DNA from: Timema cristinae | Taxonomy: Eukaryota; Arthropoda; Insecta; Phasmatodea; Timematidae | Direction of reading: 5' to 3' | Length of the DNA stretch: 64,000 bases | Assembly (NCBI GenBank): GCA_039000515.1 | Contig: JBCFYV010000012.1 | Span: 43,464,355 to 43,528,354, forward strand | In this document: piece after piece, positions 1 through 12,282 of the stretch | How the letters are laid out: each line of letters opens with the position of its first letter | Numbering within the stretch: position 1 is the stretch's first letter | Notes under the pieces: generated by a model | Told to the model about the DNA's origin: nothing | The model's database searches: none | The model's input: only the letters and a program-made list of their open reading frames with translations | Position numbers and translations under genes: made by a program

Positions 1-1334
1 GCAGTACAGTCGCCAGGCCACATGTAGAATCATTTCTAAAAGGAGAGTAATTGAACAATTGGTCAAAGAATATTGAAAATCACATTTAGAAGATAACATT
101 TATACAGTCTTGCCTGGTATCGTTAAACATTTAAGGAATCCATAGAACAAGATGGATACTCAGCTGATAAATCCAGCTAATTGATGGCTAAGAGACAGGC
201 GTCATTACAGTACTACGGATGGTCACTTTCCCCTAAGGTACTGCCAGAGCATTCAATAGTACAATAGTATCTATTAAGACCAATACAAATTTAGAAGCCT
301 AATTACAGGCAAAAATAAAATAGTATTATTTGCGCGGACCCCACTATGACACTAGGGTAATTTCCCTAGGTTGCGCACCCAAGCTAATACTCTCCATGAA
401 GAGTGACTACAGCATCAAATCTCTATAAAATTTAACTGAACTGCATAAGGCAAAAGTAAAATAGACATCCTGTGGGTAGCCAACAATAACAAAAACTAAT
501 TTTCATGACGTTTAGGACGTCATGATTAATTTAAATCCAAGATTAAAGGAACTTGTGACCTAGTGTATATCCATACTTGAAAACGGATCACTTTCTAAGC
601 CAGAGGCTTTTACGTTAGGACAGTGTCAAAGGACACATAAATTAACCAAGGAAGAACTTCCATGTTGAAGTTAATTACGTTTTTAACCAATATTAAAATA
701 TTCTAATTGACATTTTACAAAACAAAGGCTTATCACTAAATATTAAAATAAAATTTCCTTCAAAACATGTTCAAAACTTAGATTTCTCTTAACTATACTA
801 GAGACCAAGTCCTAGAGACTTTAGGACAACCGGTGGATAAAAAATACCTCAGATACGTCGTCCGAGTTAGCAGCGCGTTGGATCGGGTGATCGATTATCC
901 TCTCGATACTGCTACGGTGGTGAATCCGACGTCCCAGACTCCATGTTCCCTCACTTTGCTAACGGGCAGAGTTTCTTTGTTGGCTCGTTGCTCTGTAGAA
1001 CCGCTCTGTCTTTGATACCGCTGGCTGACCTATATATATCCTCAACCTGGCTCGGACATGAAGAAAAGGAAAGGGGGAATAAATTACGAAACATAGGTAG
1101 AAACAAGGAAGAAAGATATTCTGGATAAAAGGGAATTAAGAGACGCAAATCATGAGTTTCTCTGACTGACTGCCAGCGTCGCTAGGTGTGCGGCAGGTCT
1201 GTGCGTCGACACCCAACTTCAGTCCTTCTCTCCAACTGAACTAGTCGCGATACACGTGAGTCGGCCATGATAGACAATTCTGTGGTTTTCAAAAGTGAGA
1301 TAGTGATATCTGTAGACATCTTGTCAAGGTGAGT
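1..1334 (+). other. Unassigned region with possible promoter and first exon
   Basis: No protein family is recognisable here. The GC content rises between about 830 and 1330. Within it lie a TATA-like run at 1031-1039 and a good splice-donor sequence (CAAG/GTGAGT) at 1329. Together these would fit an untranslated first exon, or the edge of an LTR, on the plus strand; neither is shown. A short inverted repeat, CATGACG at 504-510 and CGTCATG at 518-524, includes a CRE-like core. The short open frames in this stretch overlap each other on both strands and look like chance. Confidence 0.2.
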
Positions 1335-1634
1335 TGCTACACAAGCATCTTATATTATAATGTATCTATATTAATTTATTTATTTAATATCCACTATTAG
1401 TTTTAATGAGAAATAAAGATATGGAAGTATTTTTACTATTTTCTTGTGCACGGCGTGGCCAACGTACGTAAGTACTATATCTGACATTATCTTATAGCAA
1501 AGGCTATGCATTCACGTATCCTATTCATAAATACAATAATAATATTCCCCTTCTTCGATATTTAGTACAGTAATTATCAAAAGACGATATTTATTGACCG
1601 ACCAGAGACCAAGAGAGAGAGAGAGAGTGCGGTT

Positions 1635-3925
1635 GAGAGATGTCTTATGAGAGAGTATAATAAAGATAATATGAGAGAAATTGTATGTTAGAAATTGTAT
1701 GTGAGGGTAGAAAGTTTGTGAATAATAGGGATAAAGTGTGATAGAGAATGAGATATATTATATAAGAGAGTGTGTTATAGTTTTTGTGTGTGTATGTGTG
1801 TGCGGTTAGAAAGTTTGAGTGTGTGTATGTGTGTGACCTTAAGAGAGAGTGTCAGATAGAAAGAGAGAATGTGAAAATATAGATATGGTACACAACACAT
1901 TAAGGTTCTTTGAAATATAATTCCATCAAAATTAAGTATCAACATTTAAACATAACTGAACTTATCGTATTTTTAAGAATGTTAAATATAAATGTATTAC
2001 CTAAACATTACTCTTTTAATCTCATATCCTCAAAACTAAGCATTAAAAAAAACAGCTTATCTTATGCATTTGTATTGTGTTACTATTTGATAAAATGAAC
2101 ATCAAAACCTATTATTTGAATAAAATGAACTTCAAATCAAATTTTTTGAATAAAATGATCTTCAAAATTCATTATTTGAAAAAATTAACACCGAAAATCA
2201 TACTTAAATAGTTAAAATAGCTATTTTTAAATATTATTCAAGATCATTTTATCGTTTTTGAGTGTATAACACATAAAAAACATATATAAAGATAATTATA
2301 TCACGCACGAAATATAACGTAGGCAATAATTTCGTAAAGTTAAAAACCTATCATTTTAATTATCTAACTATGCCTAATATTATAGATTTAAATGCTAATT
2401 AACGAAAAAAAAATACTTATTCAATTCTAGCATCTTAATTTAGATGTGTTATGACCAGTATCCAAAGATAAATATTTATCCAAAGAGAAAGTTGTGATGT
2501 GTTTGGACCAACAATTAATGAAGAGTAAACTATTATTGTTTAGCCAAGGAGCTATATTTTATTTAGAGATTTACAGCCATGCAGATTAACGGTCTCCATG
2601 GTGATTAAACAAAGAATGAAAACTGAATTAATTTCTTGTGAATCTCTGGTTTTCATGGAAAACTAATATTCTTCTCGACATCCTGGACTCCTAACTATTA
2701 AAATGAGTGGTCATTTGTTGAAATATGTTCAGTCATATCTTCCTAATTTTTATTATAGGAAAAGGGCTTATCACATTATATATAAGGATATACATCATTT
2801 CAATTGATTAAAATAAAAACAATGGCTTGATACAGGACAAAGATTTGAGTTCCTAGGCTTTTAAGCTAATAATTTGGCAATCATTTTAGAAAACATTCTA
2901 AAAGTTGGTAAGTAAGGAGTAATAAAACTGTAGTTAAGACTTAGATGCCCTTTAAAGTTAAAATTACACTTGTGGTAGGTTGAATAGTCAAGCAAGTAAA
3001 AAGAGAGACATTTGATAAAATGTGAATTATAATATAATAGTAATAGAGAAATAAACCATCTATGTTTATATAAGCTTAAAAGTGTATGATAACATGTAGA
3101 ATTTTAAAAATTGTCAGTGAAGAATACCATCAGGTCAAGTAACCTTCATCATAAAACATTTATATAACGCATATACAATATTTAAAGTAATAAATTAATG
3201 AAAATAAATTTGAAGAAAAATCAAAACATATATAGAATAAATTAGGCATGTGTAAACATTTGAAAGTATTAAGTAATGGAATTATAAAATATAAGAAGGT
3301 GATATAAGATAAATTATTAAAATTTATTTTAGACGATGGTACGAAGTCTTAACATGTATAGAGTTCCCTTCCTTCTTGGCTGACATCGGCGTGTTACGTC
3401 GATTAATTTATGGCTGACATGTTTCGATACACGGTATTATAATCATGGCGATGAAAACGAGATTAAAGGAAAAATATTTTATAAGCCAGAATGAAAAATG
3501 ATAAAGATATAGAAGAAAGAAAAATACAACAGATAGAAAATAATGTATATGAAAACCATAAACAAACAAGCTTACAAAGGTCGTATTGCGTGAGCGATGA
3601 GGATGTCCTGTGAAGAATATAGGGACTGAGTGTGAGTGAGATTAAAACAAGCTGAATAGAGTGAAAAACATAAAGTAATGAGTTTGCACATGCCAAGGCA
3701 TTAAACATCAGTCCCGCAAAGTATCCCATCACCCGCATGGAAGTAAAAACACTCACTATTCTTACAGGTGTGCGAAGGAAATCATTGGCCAACGTATTCA
3801 CCGGACCGTTACCCTAACCATGCATCTTGGGAATTGTATCAAATGCTGTGTTTAACGGAGACGCCACCAAGAACCCATTCAGTTTCCAAACCCACGAAAT
3901 GAACCACTTCTATCTGTACGTAGAC
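1635..3925 (+). repeat. Composite repeat, 5' part (copy A)
   Basis: This stretch is closely similar, base for base over about 2.3 kb, to 50817-53124 in the same orientation. It begins in a GA-rich zone that shares runs such as GAGAGATGTCTTATGAGAG with the other copy. It continues through AT-rich DNA and ends in a piece of Polinton capsid gene. Inside it, about 2575-2795, is one copy of a smaller dispersed repeat marked by CCATGGTGAT and, 100-150 bases on, CGACATCC. No coding sequence other than the captured capsid piece was recognised. Confidence 0.75.
3684..3925 (+). pseudogene. Polinton major capsid protein fragment (copy A)
   Basis: About 240 bases match the middle of the Polinton major capsid gene at 30745-30990, and match 52882-53124 even better. 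The decoded piece covers the stretch around residues KYPITR and VEVKTLTI of the double-jelly-roll capsid protein. It is open at neither end and carries at least one in-frame stop (after the TGT/TAC-like region near 3810). Its left breakpoint, the bases before TTGCACATGCCAAGG, is the same as in copy B, so both pieces derive from one capture event. On the right, capsid similarity stops at about 3925 and jumps to sequence that in copy B lies beyond 55.4 kb, so roughly 2.3 kb was lost here. Confidence 0.8.
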
Positions 3926-5215
3926 CCATTTCCGTGGAAAGGGTTGCCATAGTCAATGACCTAGCTCATGGTTTCAAGGTCACGATATATTCCTGTCTTG
4001 TTGTGCCATCAACCTGGTCCCAGGGAAATTCCATTGTGAACTAATTCAAGGTCACGATCTATTCTTTTCCCGGCTTGTCTTGTCGACCCGCCAAACTGTC
4101 ACCAGGTATGAATCAACGGGAAAATATCCATTACCACAAAAGGAGTTACGACACCGGGAAAATCCATTACCATATAGGGGGTGTAGGAGGGATTGAGACA
4201 CATAACTCTAAGGAGGGTTAGTGAGGGAAAAGTGATAGGGGCCTTACGGTCGTGATACGCTGTCAGCTGCTCGGTGGTCAAACTCTTCGCTAAGTGGACA
4301 GCCAGAGAAGATTCTCCCAGCACTCACTCGCGATGCTGAGAGAGGAGCGACCGACACCTTGGACTGCACGCCAATAAATAAATAAAAAAATCAAACGCCC
4401 CATCCCAATCCTACGAAAATAAACTCCCACACACCAATAAAATACTCCAACTCCTTTCCGTATCCCCACCAGACATAAATAAAAAGTTTGGACAAGAATA
4501 AACCGCTGAAAGGGTGTCAGGGAGAGGAAGGAACGAGGAAGAGAGGGTTAAACCAATCAGAGAGTGACACAACATTACGTAACAACCAATTTAGAGAGAG
4601 AAAATAATATTGTGTTTTCATCACAATACACACTCTCTCCACGTTGGGGTCAAAAGTCAAAGTTAAAACTGGAACAAGGCGTAGGGCTAGGTAGTAGTAT
4701 CAAACAGTTGATCTGCGTCTATTTTTAACTTGTATAGTTTTGCCTCCAGGAATGGTATATTTCTACTTTTTATAGGTTTTGCAACATTCTGATATTTATT
4801 GTTGAAAGTTGTGATCATACATATAATGCGATTTTCTGACCCTATAGAAAGAGAACCACATTTCCATAGCTCACTAATTTTCTTATAAAATAAATGCTAC
4901 TTTTCCACTGAGTAGTTATTTGCTTCCAGTTTCTTTCAGATTTAATCGGGTATACTAATAACATCTGATATCATAGCTTCATACAATGGGAGCACTACTG
5001 CTTCCTCAGAAACAAAATCCTTCAGAGTTCCAAAGATAGGCATCATGTTCTTCTCCGTGTCTTTACTAATGCCACTGCCCTACTTCATTTATCTCTTAAA
5101 ACATTATATGTTGTGCTTATAATAATGTAATGTGTACTGTAGTAAACTGGGTCACAACTAATTAATTTTATATGTAAACCATTGTTCTGCGAATAACGAA
5201 GTAATCTACAACACT
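3926..5215 (+). repeat. Composite repeat, 3' part (copy A)
   Basis: Two blocks match copy B: 3930-4160 resembles 55420-55590 plus 57303-57375 (shared runs around AAGGTCACGAT and GTGGAAAGGGTTGC), and 4970-5215 resembles 57388-57632 (CATACNATGGGAGCAC through GCGAATAACGAAGTAATCT). The intervening 4160-4970 has no match in copy B. It holds a CCAATCAGAGAGTGACAC box near 4553, and AGAGAGTG and CACTCTCT face each other at about 4559 and 4631. No gene is recognised. The block ends where a hAT element is inserted at 5216. Confidence 0.65.
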
Positions 5216-5367
5216 CAGTGGCGTAGCTACAGAGGGGCGACTGGAGCAGTCACTCCAGGGCGGCATGGCTCAGACGGGCAAAGGGGGCGGAAAGAACTGG
5301 AAAATTTATATTTTCAGGCTAAGCTCAAGTCTATGAAACATTATTTTAGTAAAAACACTCGTCAGTT

Positions 5368-6392
5368 ATGGTAGGATGTAACAAGGGAGAAGGTGGTGAA
5401 GAAAGGTCTCTTAACAGAATTCATAACATAACATTTAAAAAAGTGTGCCCTACAAGATGGTCATCAAGAAACAAAGCCAGAGACGCCCTTCGTTGTGGTT
5501 ACTTTGATATAATGAAAGTATTTACTGTCATAACCTTAGAGAGCAGTAATCAAGAAGAAGTTAATCAAGCAAAATGTCTTTTGAAGTACTTCGAACAGTT
5601 TCAAACGGTAATTTTGATAGTAGTTCAAAGTGTTTTGCTTGAAACAATGGACATTATTTACAAGAAACTGCAAAGCACCGAGGAAGACTTAGGACATGAC
5701 ACAAGGATGCTGATAAACCTCAAAACAAGCATCGCTAACCTAAGAAGTAACTGGGAAACAATTAAAAGTGATGCAACTCAGGTTTTTTTGAAATGGAAAG
5801 TTGCGACAAACTTCACTGACTCAAGATCAAGAGAGATAAAAAGGATATTCGACGAAGTACAGGCAGATGATCCCATCATGGACAAAGAAAAACATTTCCC
5901 GGTTTAGGTATTCAATCGTAACCTGGAAATCATAACTACGCAACTAACCGAGCGTTTTGAGTCATTAACTGAGATTTTTGCGTGTTTCAAATTTTTGAAA
6001 CCTTCATTTTTAACTGACTCAGGTGACAAATAAATTCTAAACTTGTGCAAGCCTCTAGTACTTAATACCCAGATGACATCCCTCCTAACTTAGGCCAACT
6101 GCTTGTAAGACTTAAAACTTGTTTTTCAAGCCACATAGAAAAATTTAAAAGTATTAGAGACCTTGCCGATACTGTGATTGTGCGTGCTCAAGTTGGATCC
6201 AGGTTCCCGGATGTTATGAGTGCGTGCCTCATCTTTTTGACAATTCCCGTTACATCCGCAAGTACTGAGAGATCCTTTTCAAAACTGAAAATTATCAAAA
6301 GCTATCCTCGTAGCACCATGTCGCAGGGGCGTCTGAGTTCTCTAGCAACGATCTCCATCGAGCGAGCCAGAGCAAGAAATATAGACTTATAA
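5368..6392 (+). pseudogene. hAT transposase, broken (ZMYM1-like type)
   Basis: In life this enzyme cuts and pastes hAT elements using an RNase H-fold catalytic domain. The first open stretch (5368-5907, 179 residues) contains CPTRWSSRNKARDAL, the conserved TRWxSR block of hAT transposases related to zinc finger MYM-type protein 1. The last open stretch (6174-6392, 72 residues) is the hAT C-terminal dimerisation domain, recognisable by SASTERSFSKLKIIKSYPRS followed by RLSSLATISIERA. Between them, 5908-6173 still decodes to transposase-like residues but has several stops. The N-terminal zinc finger and the first catalytic aspartate region are missing. The copy cannot make an active enzyme. Family assignment is firm; subfamily is an estimate. 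Confidence 0.85.
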
Positions 6393-7502
6393 GACACCAT
6401 CTCACAATTTTCAAGTGCCAAATCATGAAATAAAATTTAATATGCAATTTTGAGTTCCTCCAACAATTTGTGAAGATTTTCACTTCAAAATTTTGTCTTT
6501 TCAAAATATTATTTTTATTTTTTAGAAGGCTTTTGTGTTGGTAACCCATTTGTTAAAAAATTTCACTTTTAATTGGTGATGTATTTCCCCAATTAATCTC
6601 CTATTGACAAAAAAGTAAGGAACCAAAAAACGTAGATGATGAACTTTTCTTTAAAAATACTATGTCGTTTGTGAATAAGTGTTACGTTAGTTTAGCTAAT
6701 TTTTTTTCCCTATTTGATCAACAATAAATGAAAAATGTTATCTATATTAAAATACTCGGCTTTATTAGTTCCAAACTCCAAAACATTAGTTGTTATATTG
6801 TGTAAAAGTAAAAAACTAAGCAGATTTGCATTTCAATATAACATACATTTCAGTATATGTAAATCCATACACAAAAAGAAAAGAAATTTTTATTTCTTTT
6901 CTTTATGGAACAAGAATAATAAGAAACCACCAACATAGTATACTTTTAAAGTCAGTTTAATCTGTTAGGTTTGTTACCCCCCCCCCTTAATATCTATAGG
7001 GTGAGGAAGAATGAAAATTAGGCAAGAATGTTACCTGGTTGAAAAATATATATTTTAATGTAAAAAAACAACAATAATACAATAATTGAGAAGGCACAAT
7101 CTGTGCATGAAGCGCACCTTTCCGTTAACCATCGGAGTCGATTAGATAACATAAGTAAACAATCATGAAACCTCCTTAGGACTGTTAATAACAATACTAA
7201 ATTTGTCGGGCTCAAAACCAAACAAAAATTTACAGTTCGGGATCACAACTTTATGGAGCTTAGTTCCTTGGTTGTTTAACCTACTAGTATTATTTCCAGA
7301 ATAAGACGTACGGCATAACCGTAACTCCCGCGCAACAGTTACCAAACCAGGTTTAAAGATTAACATTTAAAACGCACGTAACTAACATGGCGTCACACCA
7401 ACCCAATAACCCCAAATGTAAAAGTAAACTAAGTAACATTACAACTTCAAGTATCTAACCCGATAAATTAAGCTGAGTTCAAATACAACTAAATTAATTA
7501 GT

Positions 7503-7568
7503 GCATTACAAGGCGGGTTTCGAAACCGGGACGCACAGACAAACTCTGAGTGCTCTAACCATAAACAC
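7503..7568 (-). repeat. tRNA-like SINE head
   Basis: Read on the minus strand, the stretch has an A-box-like TGGTTAGAGCACTC and, about 35 bases on, a B-box-like GGTTTCGAAACCC, the two internal promoter elements of RNA polymerase III genes. The acceptor stem is not paired, so it is not a working tRNA gene. A SINE head or tRNA relic is the best reading. No matching SINE body was found. Confidence 0.4.
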
Positions 7569-7569
7569 G

Positions 7570-8280
7570 TATTTACATAAATAACTAGCGGTAAAAGGTT
7601 TGGGCTTGGACCCCAAATTTAGGCGGGTGGCGAGGGGCGATGGCCTCTCTACATGCCGCGGTAAGCGCATGGCATTGCAAGTTCAACTAACAATATATTA
7701 AGGTATTAAGATCCAAAATGATAATTTTACTAGAGTGCCCCCCATGACGCCGAAACTGAAATTTAGATATGAATGACAATAATCCCCAAGACCTGGGTCA
7801 CCGTTCTCACATCTTATTCACAAGATGGTGGAGTAGTAAGTGACCTTATGTTCCCGGCGTAGCCGTATATATACAAGAAATAGTTCCCAGAGTGGAGGTA
7901 GGATCGAAGGAGTTGGAAGGTAGGAGAACATAACAATCGAAGGAGCTAGTTGGTTCGAGAACAATGTAGAGGCACCCAGACGCTGCGCGAGGCCGGACAC
8001 GGTACTCTCTTCTTTCTTCGGCTGGCTGGACACGTGTTTGATCCTCGCTGTCGGTCGGCTTGGGCACGTCACTCATCTGTTCGGTATTACTTCGGAGAGC
8101 GGAGGTCGGCGATAGTGTTTTGTGCAGTGTGATGGTCTTCCGAGAGTGGGCCCCCGGTTGGTGAGTGTTGAACCATTGATATTTCATGTAACTCGTTACA
8201 GGTTTACTTAAATTTATATGGTGTTATGGTTCAGTTAATATATGGATGGAAACAATGGGGAGGGGGGGTTGCCCAAGTTA
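7570..8280. other. GC-rich segment of the hAT interior, no gene recognised
   Basis: A TATA-like run (GTATATATAC, about 7864-7873) is followed by 300 bases of GC-rich sequence and a splice-donor-like GTTG/GTGAGTG near 8160. Overlapping open frames on both strands (up to 113 codons) have no recognisable motif. It could be a promoter with a first exon or an LTR remnant inserted in the hAT; nothing decides between these. Confidence 0.2.
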
Positions 8281-8636
8281 AACCGCTCCAGGGCGCTTCA
8301 GACCTAGCTACGCCACTGAGTCAACACTGCTGTAATACAGCCGAAGAGAGAAACTGGTGTGTATACGATTGTATATGAGCTAACGGTGTGCACAGGCTGC
8401 TAGGGACAGATATATTCCGATAGAGCGTAGCACACTATTGGTTTGTCATGGTAGTGACGGCCCGGTTAAAGAGGGAGAGAGTATCATTACCTCTCACTCT
8501 CACTTAACTTCTCACTTTGAATACAAATAAAAGTAAGGAAATAGGGGATTAGTAGCCTAACAGGAAATGTTTACAGAGGAATATGGTGGAATACCTTGCT
8601 ATCGTTAGAAGGACAACTACTTTTAACTACGCTAGT

Positions 8637-9158
8637 CAAGGGTGGATCCAGGGCTAGTTGCAGGGGTGAATTTGTTTTCACAAGGCTCCTTCAAGGATAG
8701 ATTTAATAATTTTGATTAAAAAAGATTTTAATTTATAATATTTTAATTATAATATTGCGAGTTTAACAAACTAGTTGAAATTAAAAATTAATATAATAAT
8801 AATAATACTTTAAGAAAGAATAAAACAAAAAGTCGCCGTCACAATAAAAATAAAAATATATACTGTTCATAGGTCTAAAGTGTTTTAGTAATAAAAGAAA
8901 AAATAAGTATCTTAATACTAAACTTAATATAAATACTTGAAAATTTTAGTTTTAATCCCCTTTCTTTGCTCTAGAGCTAAGTTGAAAGAGATGTTGCCTA
9001 ATTTGGATTAGGTCGTTTAGGAGATAGGATGAGGAAGGTGTTAGTCATTCTTTACAACTTTAAAATATTGGTTTCAATAGTTATGATTATTTTTTATGCA
9101 GGAGGGGACGATTGCTCCCAACCCCAACCTGGATCCTCCCCTGGCCTAGCTAGGGAAA
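8637..9158. mobile_element. Short non-autonomous TIR element (MITE-like)
   Basis: The left end reads AAGGGTGGATCCAGGGCTAG and the right end, on the other strand, CCAGGGGAGGATCCAGG. Flanks TACGCTAG and CTAGCTAG are an imperfect 8-bp duplication, which points to a hAT-type mover. The interior is AT-rich and non-coding. The same element, in reverse, lies at about 33935-34540 in copy C, where an (ATT)n run has expanded. It therefore entered the composite repeat before that repeat multiplied. Confidence 0.5.
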
Positions 9159-9569
9159 CTCGAATAAATATATGACTTTTAATGGTAATGACAATAAATT
9201 CACTGTACTGTTTGTAAAGATGATTACATATTCCAACAAGTTAATATACAAAATTAAATACACTTTTTGGAATATTTGGGATAAAAATGACATTAACTAA
9301 AGGTTTTTTTTTATTTAAGATAAACACTTTTATTCAAATATAATATTCAACGAAATACAATAAGTGTAATGATCTTGTTATTTTGTGTACACAGTTATAT
9401 TTAACTAAGACGGATTGCCATTAATGATATGATTTCAATTTTTAGGCCTAAGTACTATAGTTGTATTTGTAAACAAAATTAGTTACAGGTTCATATTGTT
9501 TACACTGTCATCATACAAACTGGTTGATAAGCTGTAAAAAAAATCTCGAAGGCTAGATGAGACATGTGG

Positions 9570-10195
9570 CCGACACGATTTGGAACAACTGGTTGACAAG
9601 TTCATGCTTAGGTGGAAAAGTTGACAGAAAACTGGCCGACCAATTGGGGCTCCAGCTAACTGATCGACAGCACACTGGTTAACATGTGTGGAAAAAGTGC
9701 TCGACAAACAAGTGACTGTCATGAAAAAGCAATGTCGATCACATGGTCGATTTGAGTAGGGCCATGTGATAAAGAGCCCATTGGTCGACAAAAAGTATAA
9801 AAATATTTGGAATGCTTGGTGGGTTAAGTATCCGACCCTAGTATGACCTACTGGTTGACTAGCTCATGCATAGGAGGACAACGTGATCTACATACGAATA
9901 GTTGAGCAATTTGGATGAAAAATACTAATCAACAATAAACTTGTCGATACGTGTGGACAAAGTGATCGACAGACAAGTAATCTACACCAAGGAGTACTTA
10001 GACCAAATTGTTGATAATAGTAGGACCATGTGCTAGACGACCAACTGATCTACAAAATATTAACAAACATTTGATAGACTCGGTAACTAGTGGCCGTCGA
10101 CTCATCGAAAAATACATACATAGAACCACAAAGTGATAGACAGCCAACTGGTCGACAAAAAACGACAACTGGCAGACAAACGTTGAGATGGATGA
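9570..10195 (+). repeat. GTCGACAA-type degenerate repeats, about 264-bp tandem unit
   Basis: Variants of ACTGGTCGACAAG recur every 20-40 bases (for example near 9587, 9629, 9660, 9690, 9781, 9850, 9945, 9977, 10047, 10150). At a larger scale the segment is a tandem pair: 9584-9820 and 9848-10080 share, in order, the blocks GTTGACnAGnTCATGC, TGTGGAnAAAGTGnTCGACA and CCATGTGNTA at a constant offset of about 264 bases. Related pieces flank the Polinton at 17178-17345 and occur at 57780-57905. The minus-strand open frame across 9483-9791 is a by-product of the repeats. Confidence 0.6.
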
Positions 10196-10675
10196 CTATA
10201 ATAGTGGAGCACAGGTTAATACATTGCGAACAAAGAACTCTCTAATCCAAAAGCTAGGTGTTTCATTTTTATATCCAGGTGTTCTTTTTCCACTATATAT
10301 TTAGTTACATTAACAATGTCAATCGATTAAAATAGTGCGCTTTACTTAACATTAAATAAACAATATCCCTTCTGTTAGATGTACAAATAAAAATAATTAA
10401 ATGTTGGTAAATACACAATCATATTCATAATATACAGTGAAAATGTATACCAAATTATTGTAAAATAAGTGCAGAAAAGGTAAGTTCTCTAAGAAGAAAA
10501 TATAAGGAATTCATACAAATATTAAGGTTATTATTCTTATTACAATAAAATAATCAACAAAAATATACACATTTCTCTAACCACATCACTCACAAGTAGC
10601 CTTATCAACGTTGTTATCTCCTGATTAAATATTACTTTATTTGGAAAGATTCTCACCTGTATTATTTTTTAATTG
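10196..10675. other. AT-rich, nothing recognised
   Basis: No coding potential, repeat boundary or RNA gene is seen. The last 100 bases resemble the about 65-base unit found again at 12283-12472 (CTCACAAGTA followed by AAATATTACTTTA). Confidence 0.3.
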
Positions 10676-12240
10676 AATGTATTTAGAATCTATTTGGCGT
10701 TGTCACCTTGGCTTTTTTTTGAAAATTATATGCGTGCATAATCTATTTGGAGTGCTTCCCTTCCAGCAAATTGATGTCTATACAAACTATTTGCAGGGGT
10801 CGTCGTCACCTCAATCACTTGGCGCATTTTTGAAAATCAAATGTCTTTAGAAGTTATTTCCAGTTTTATTCAAGTCTTTTAGCTTTATATTCGAGAATAT
10901 CAGAAGGTGTGAACTACATATAGAAGGTCTGATTTATTCCAAGAAGAGCAATCACTCCTTTATACACTCCACTTATCGATTTCCCTGTCCCTAATTTGGA
11001 GTGGTCCTTTTCCACTTTTTTGAAATTATCTCTTTTAAAAGATATTTAAAGTAGGCCTCCCTCCAAATTATATTGAAATTTGGATGTTCCTAGAACCTAT
11101 TTTGAGTAGCGACCTTCGGAAATTTTTTAAAAGTTTGGATACCTCCTGAAGCTATTTTTAATAGTTCTCAACCAGTTTTATTTTTTAAAAATTTAAATAT
11201 CCTGAAAGCTATTTGAAGGGGTTTTCCTCCAAAAATGTTTAAAATTTAGGTGCTTCTAGAAGATATTTAGACTGCTCCTAGCTTGAATTTTTTTCGAAAA
11301 TTAGATGCCTCTAGAAACTTTGAAGTGGTCTTTTCTGGAAAACCTTTGCTAATTGAATGTATATAAAAGTTATTTTGAGGTTAATGCAAGATCTTTCAAC
11401 TTCATATTCGATAGTATCAGAATATTTAAAATATATTTAGGGGGTTGGGATTTATTCCAGCTGAGATTATTTTCAGGGGAACAAGGCCCCTCTTGCCCTT
11501 CCCTCCACCCCCACGTTTTTCGGTTTACCACCATAAGTTACAGTACTACACAAATTTCGTGGATGAGTCCATGCAAAATAAATGCTGATTATTTCTTGTT
11601 GGAAGACTTTATCACGATCCACCATAGACAGGACATCTCTCTCCCCACTAAAAACGAGCATACATTCATGATATTACTCTACATTATCAGCGTATATTTT
11701 TTAAAGTCTGGATCAAAAGGCCATTATTGTACGTGTGATGTGTGCTCAGCTACAAGTAGAGATTAGGCAAGATAAACAGTAGTACACATAGACCTATACA
11801 TTTATAGAAGGTGCTTCACCAAGTGGCGGTGGAACTTTATTTGTGTAGGAGTGTATACAATTATTTTTTAAAAGAAACTTTCTTCCAATTAATAGGAGAT
11901 CCGGGGACTCAACACCATATATTTTGTGAAAATTGAATACCCTTATAATCCATTTTGAAAGGTCCTTGTCCAGTAATATTTTGAAAATTAGACTCCTTCC
12001 ACGATATTTGGAGCGCTCCTCCCCTAGAACTTTTTTGAGATTTGGATACACCTAAACGATAAGTATAGTTTTCCTTACCTATAATATTTTTAATTTAATT
12101 TTTCCTGAATTTATTTAAAGTGGTTTTCCCCATGGCAAATGTTTAAATGTGTATGCCCAAAATACTATTTATAGTTGTCCACGCCTTTAAATTTTCAAAT
12201 AATGGCAAATTTTCAAGAACATTTCCAGGGATTTTTCCCA
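10676..12240. repeat. Degenerate tandem array, about 55-bp unit
   Basis: A diverged unit with the order TTTTGAAAATT, GATGCCTCTAGAAG, TATTTGGAGTGGTCC recurs. The GATGCCTCTAGAAG-like block falls at about 11083, 11137, 11194, 11249, 11305 and 11356, a spacing of 51-57 bases, with further copies at 10676-10870 and 11930-12180. The same unit reappears at 15540-15870. The open frame at 11353-11766 lies in the array and its interruption (11380-11770) and shows no domain. Confidence 0.5.
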
Positions 12241-12282
12241 ATTCTACTGGTGAGTGGCCACCCTGAAATTATTACTTGTGGT

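Larger units (their letters stand above)
5216..8320 (+). mobile_element. hAT-superfamily DNA transposon
   Basis: The element begins CAGTGGCGTAGCTA and ends with the inverse, TAGCTACGCCACTG, followed by AG. It is flanked by near-identical 8-mers, ACAACACT (5208-5215) and TCAACACT (8321-8328), as expected of hAT 8-bp target duplications. The related site at 57615-57640, where copy B of the composite repeat runs straight through, reads like an empty site. A decayed transposase lies in the 5' third (5368-6392). The remaining 1.9 kb has no transposase similarity and includes a tRNA-like SINE head and a GC-rich segment at 7.8-8.2 kb, so later insertions into the hAT are likely. Confidence 0.8.
8328..10195 (-). 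repeat. Composite repeat, distal part (copy A, undisturbed by Polinton)
   Basis: The reverse complement of 8390-9665 matches both flanks of the Polinton without interruption: 9396-9665 matches 17178-17449 and 8390-9401 matches 33683-34761. The sequence TATATT at 9396-9401 is the complement of the AATATA duplicated around the Polinton, so this is an unoccupied version of its target. The first bases (8328-8370) continue the composite repeat of 1.6-5.2 kb after the hAT insertion and match 57628-57670. The stretch also includes a smaller TIR element (8637-9158) and a run of GTCGAC-type repeats (9570-10195). Confidence 0.8.

Noticed and set aside
6961..6995. C-run possibly marking a polypurine tract of an LTR element
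   Set aside because: No matching LTRs, primer-binding site or gag-pol frame were found nearby.
7503..7568. Possible functional tRNA gene
   Set aside because: A and B boxes are present, but the acceptor stem does not pair and no clear anticodon loop is seen.
7846..8187. 113-codon minus-strand frame and a 60-codon plus-strand frame
   Set aside because: They overlap on opposite strands in a GC-rich patch with no recognisable domain or splice support; no choice can be made.
9483..9791. 102-codon minus-strand frame with many Ser and Cys
   Set aside because: It lies in the GTCGAC repeat array and is broken in the other copies.
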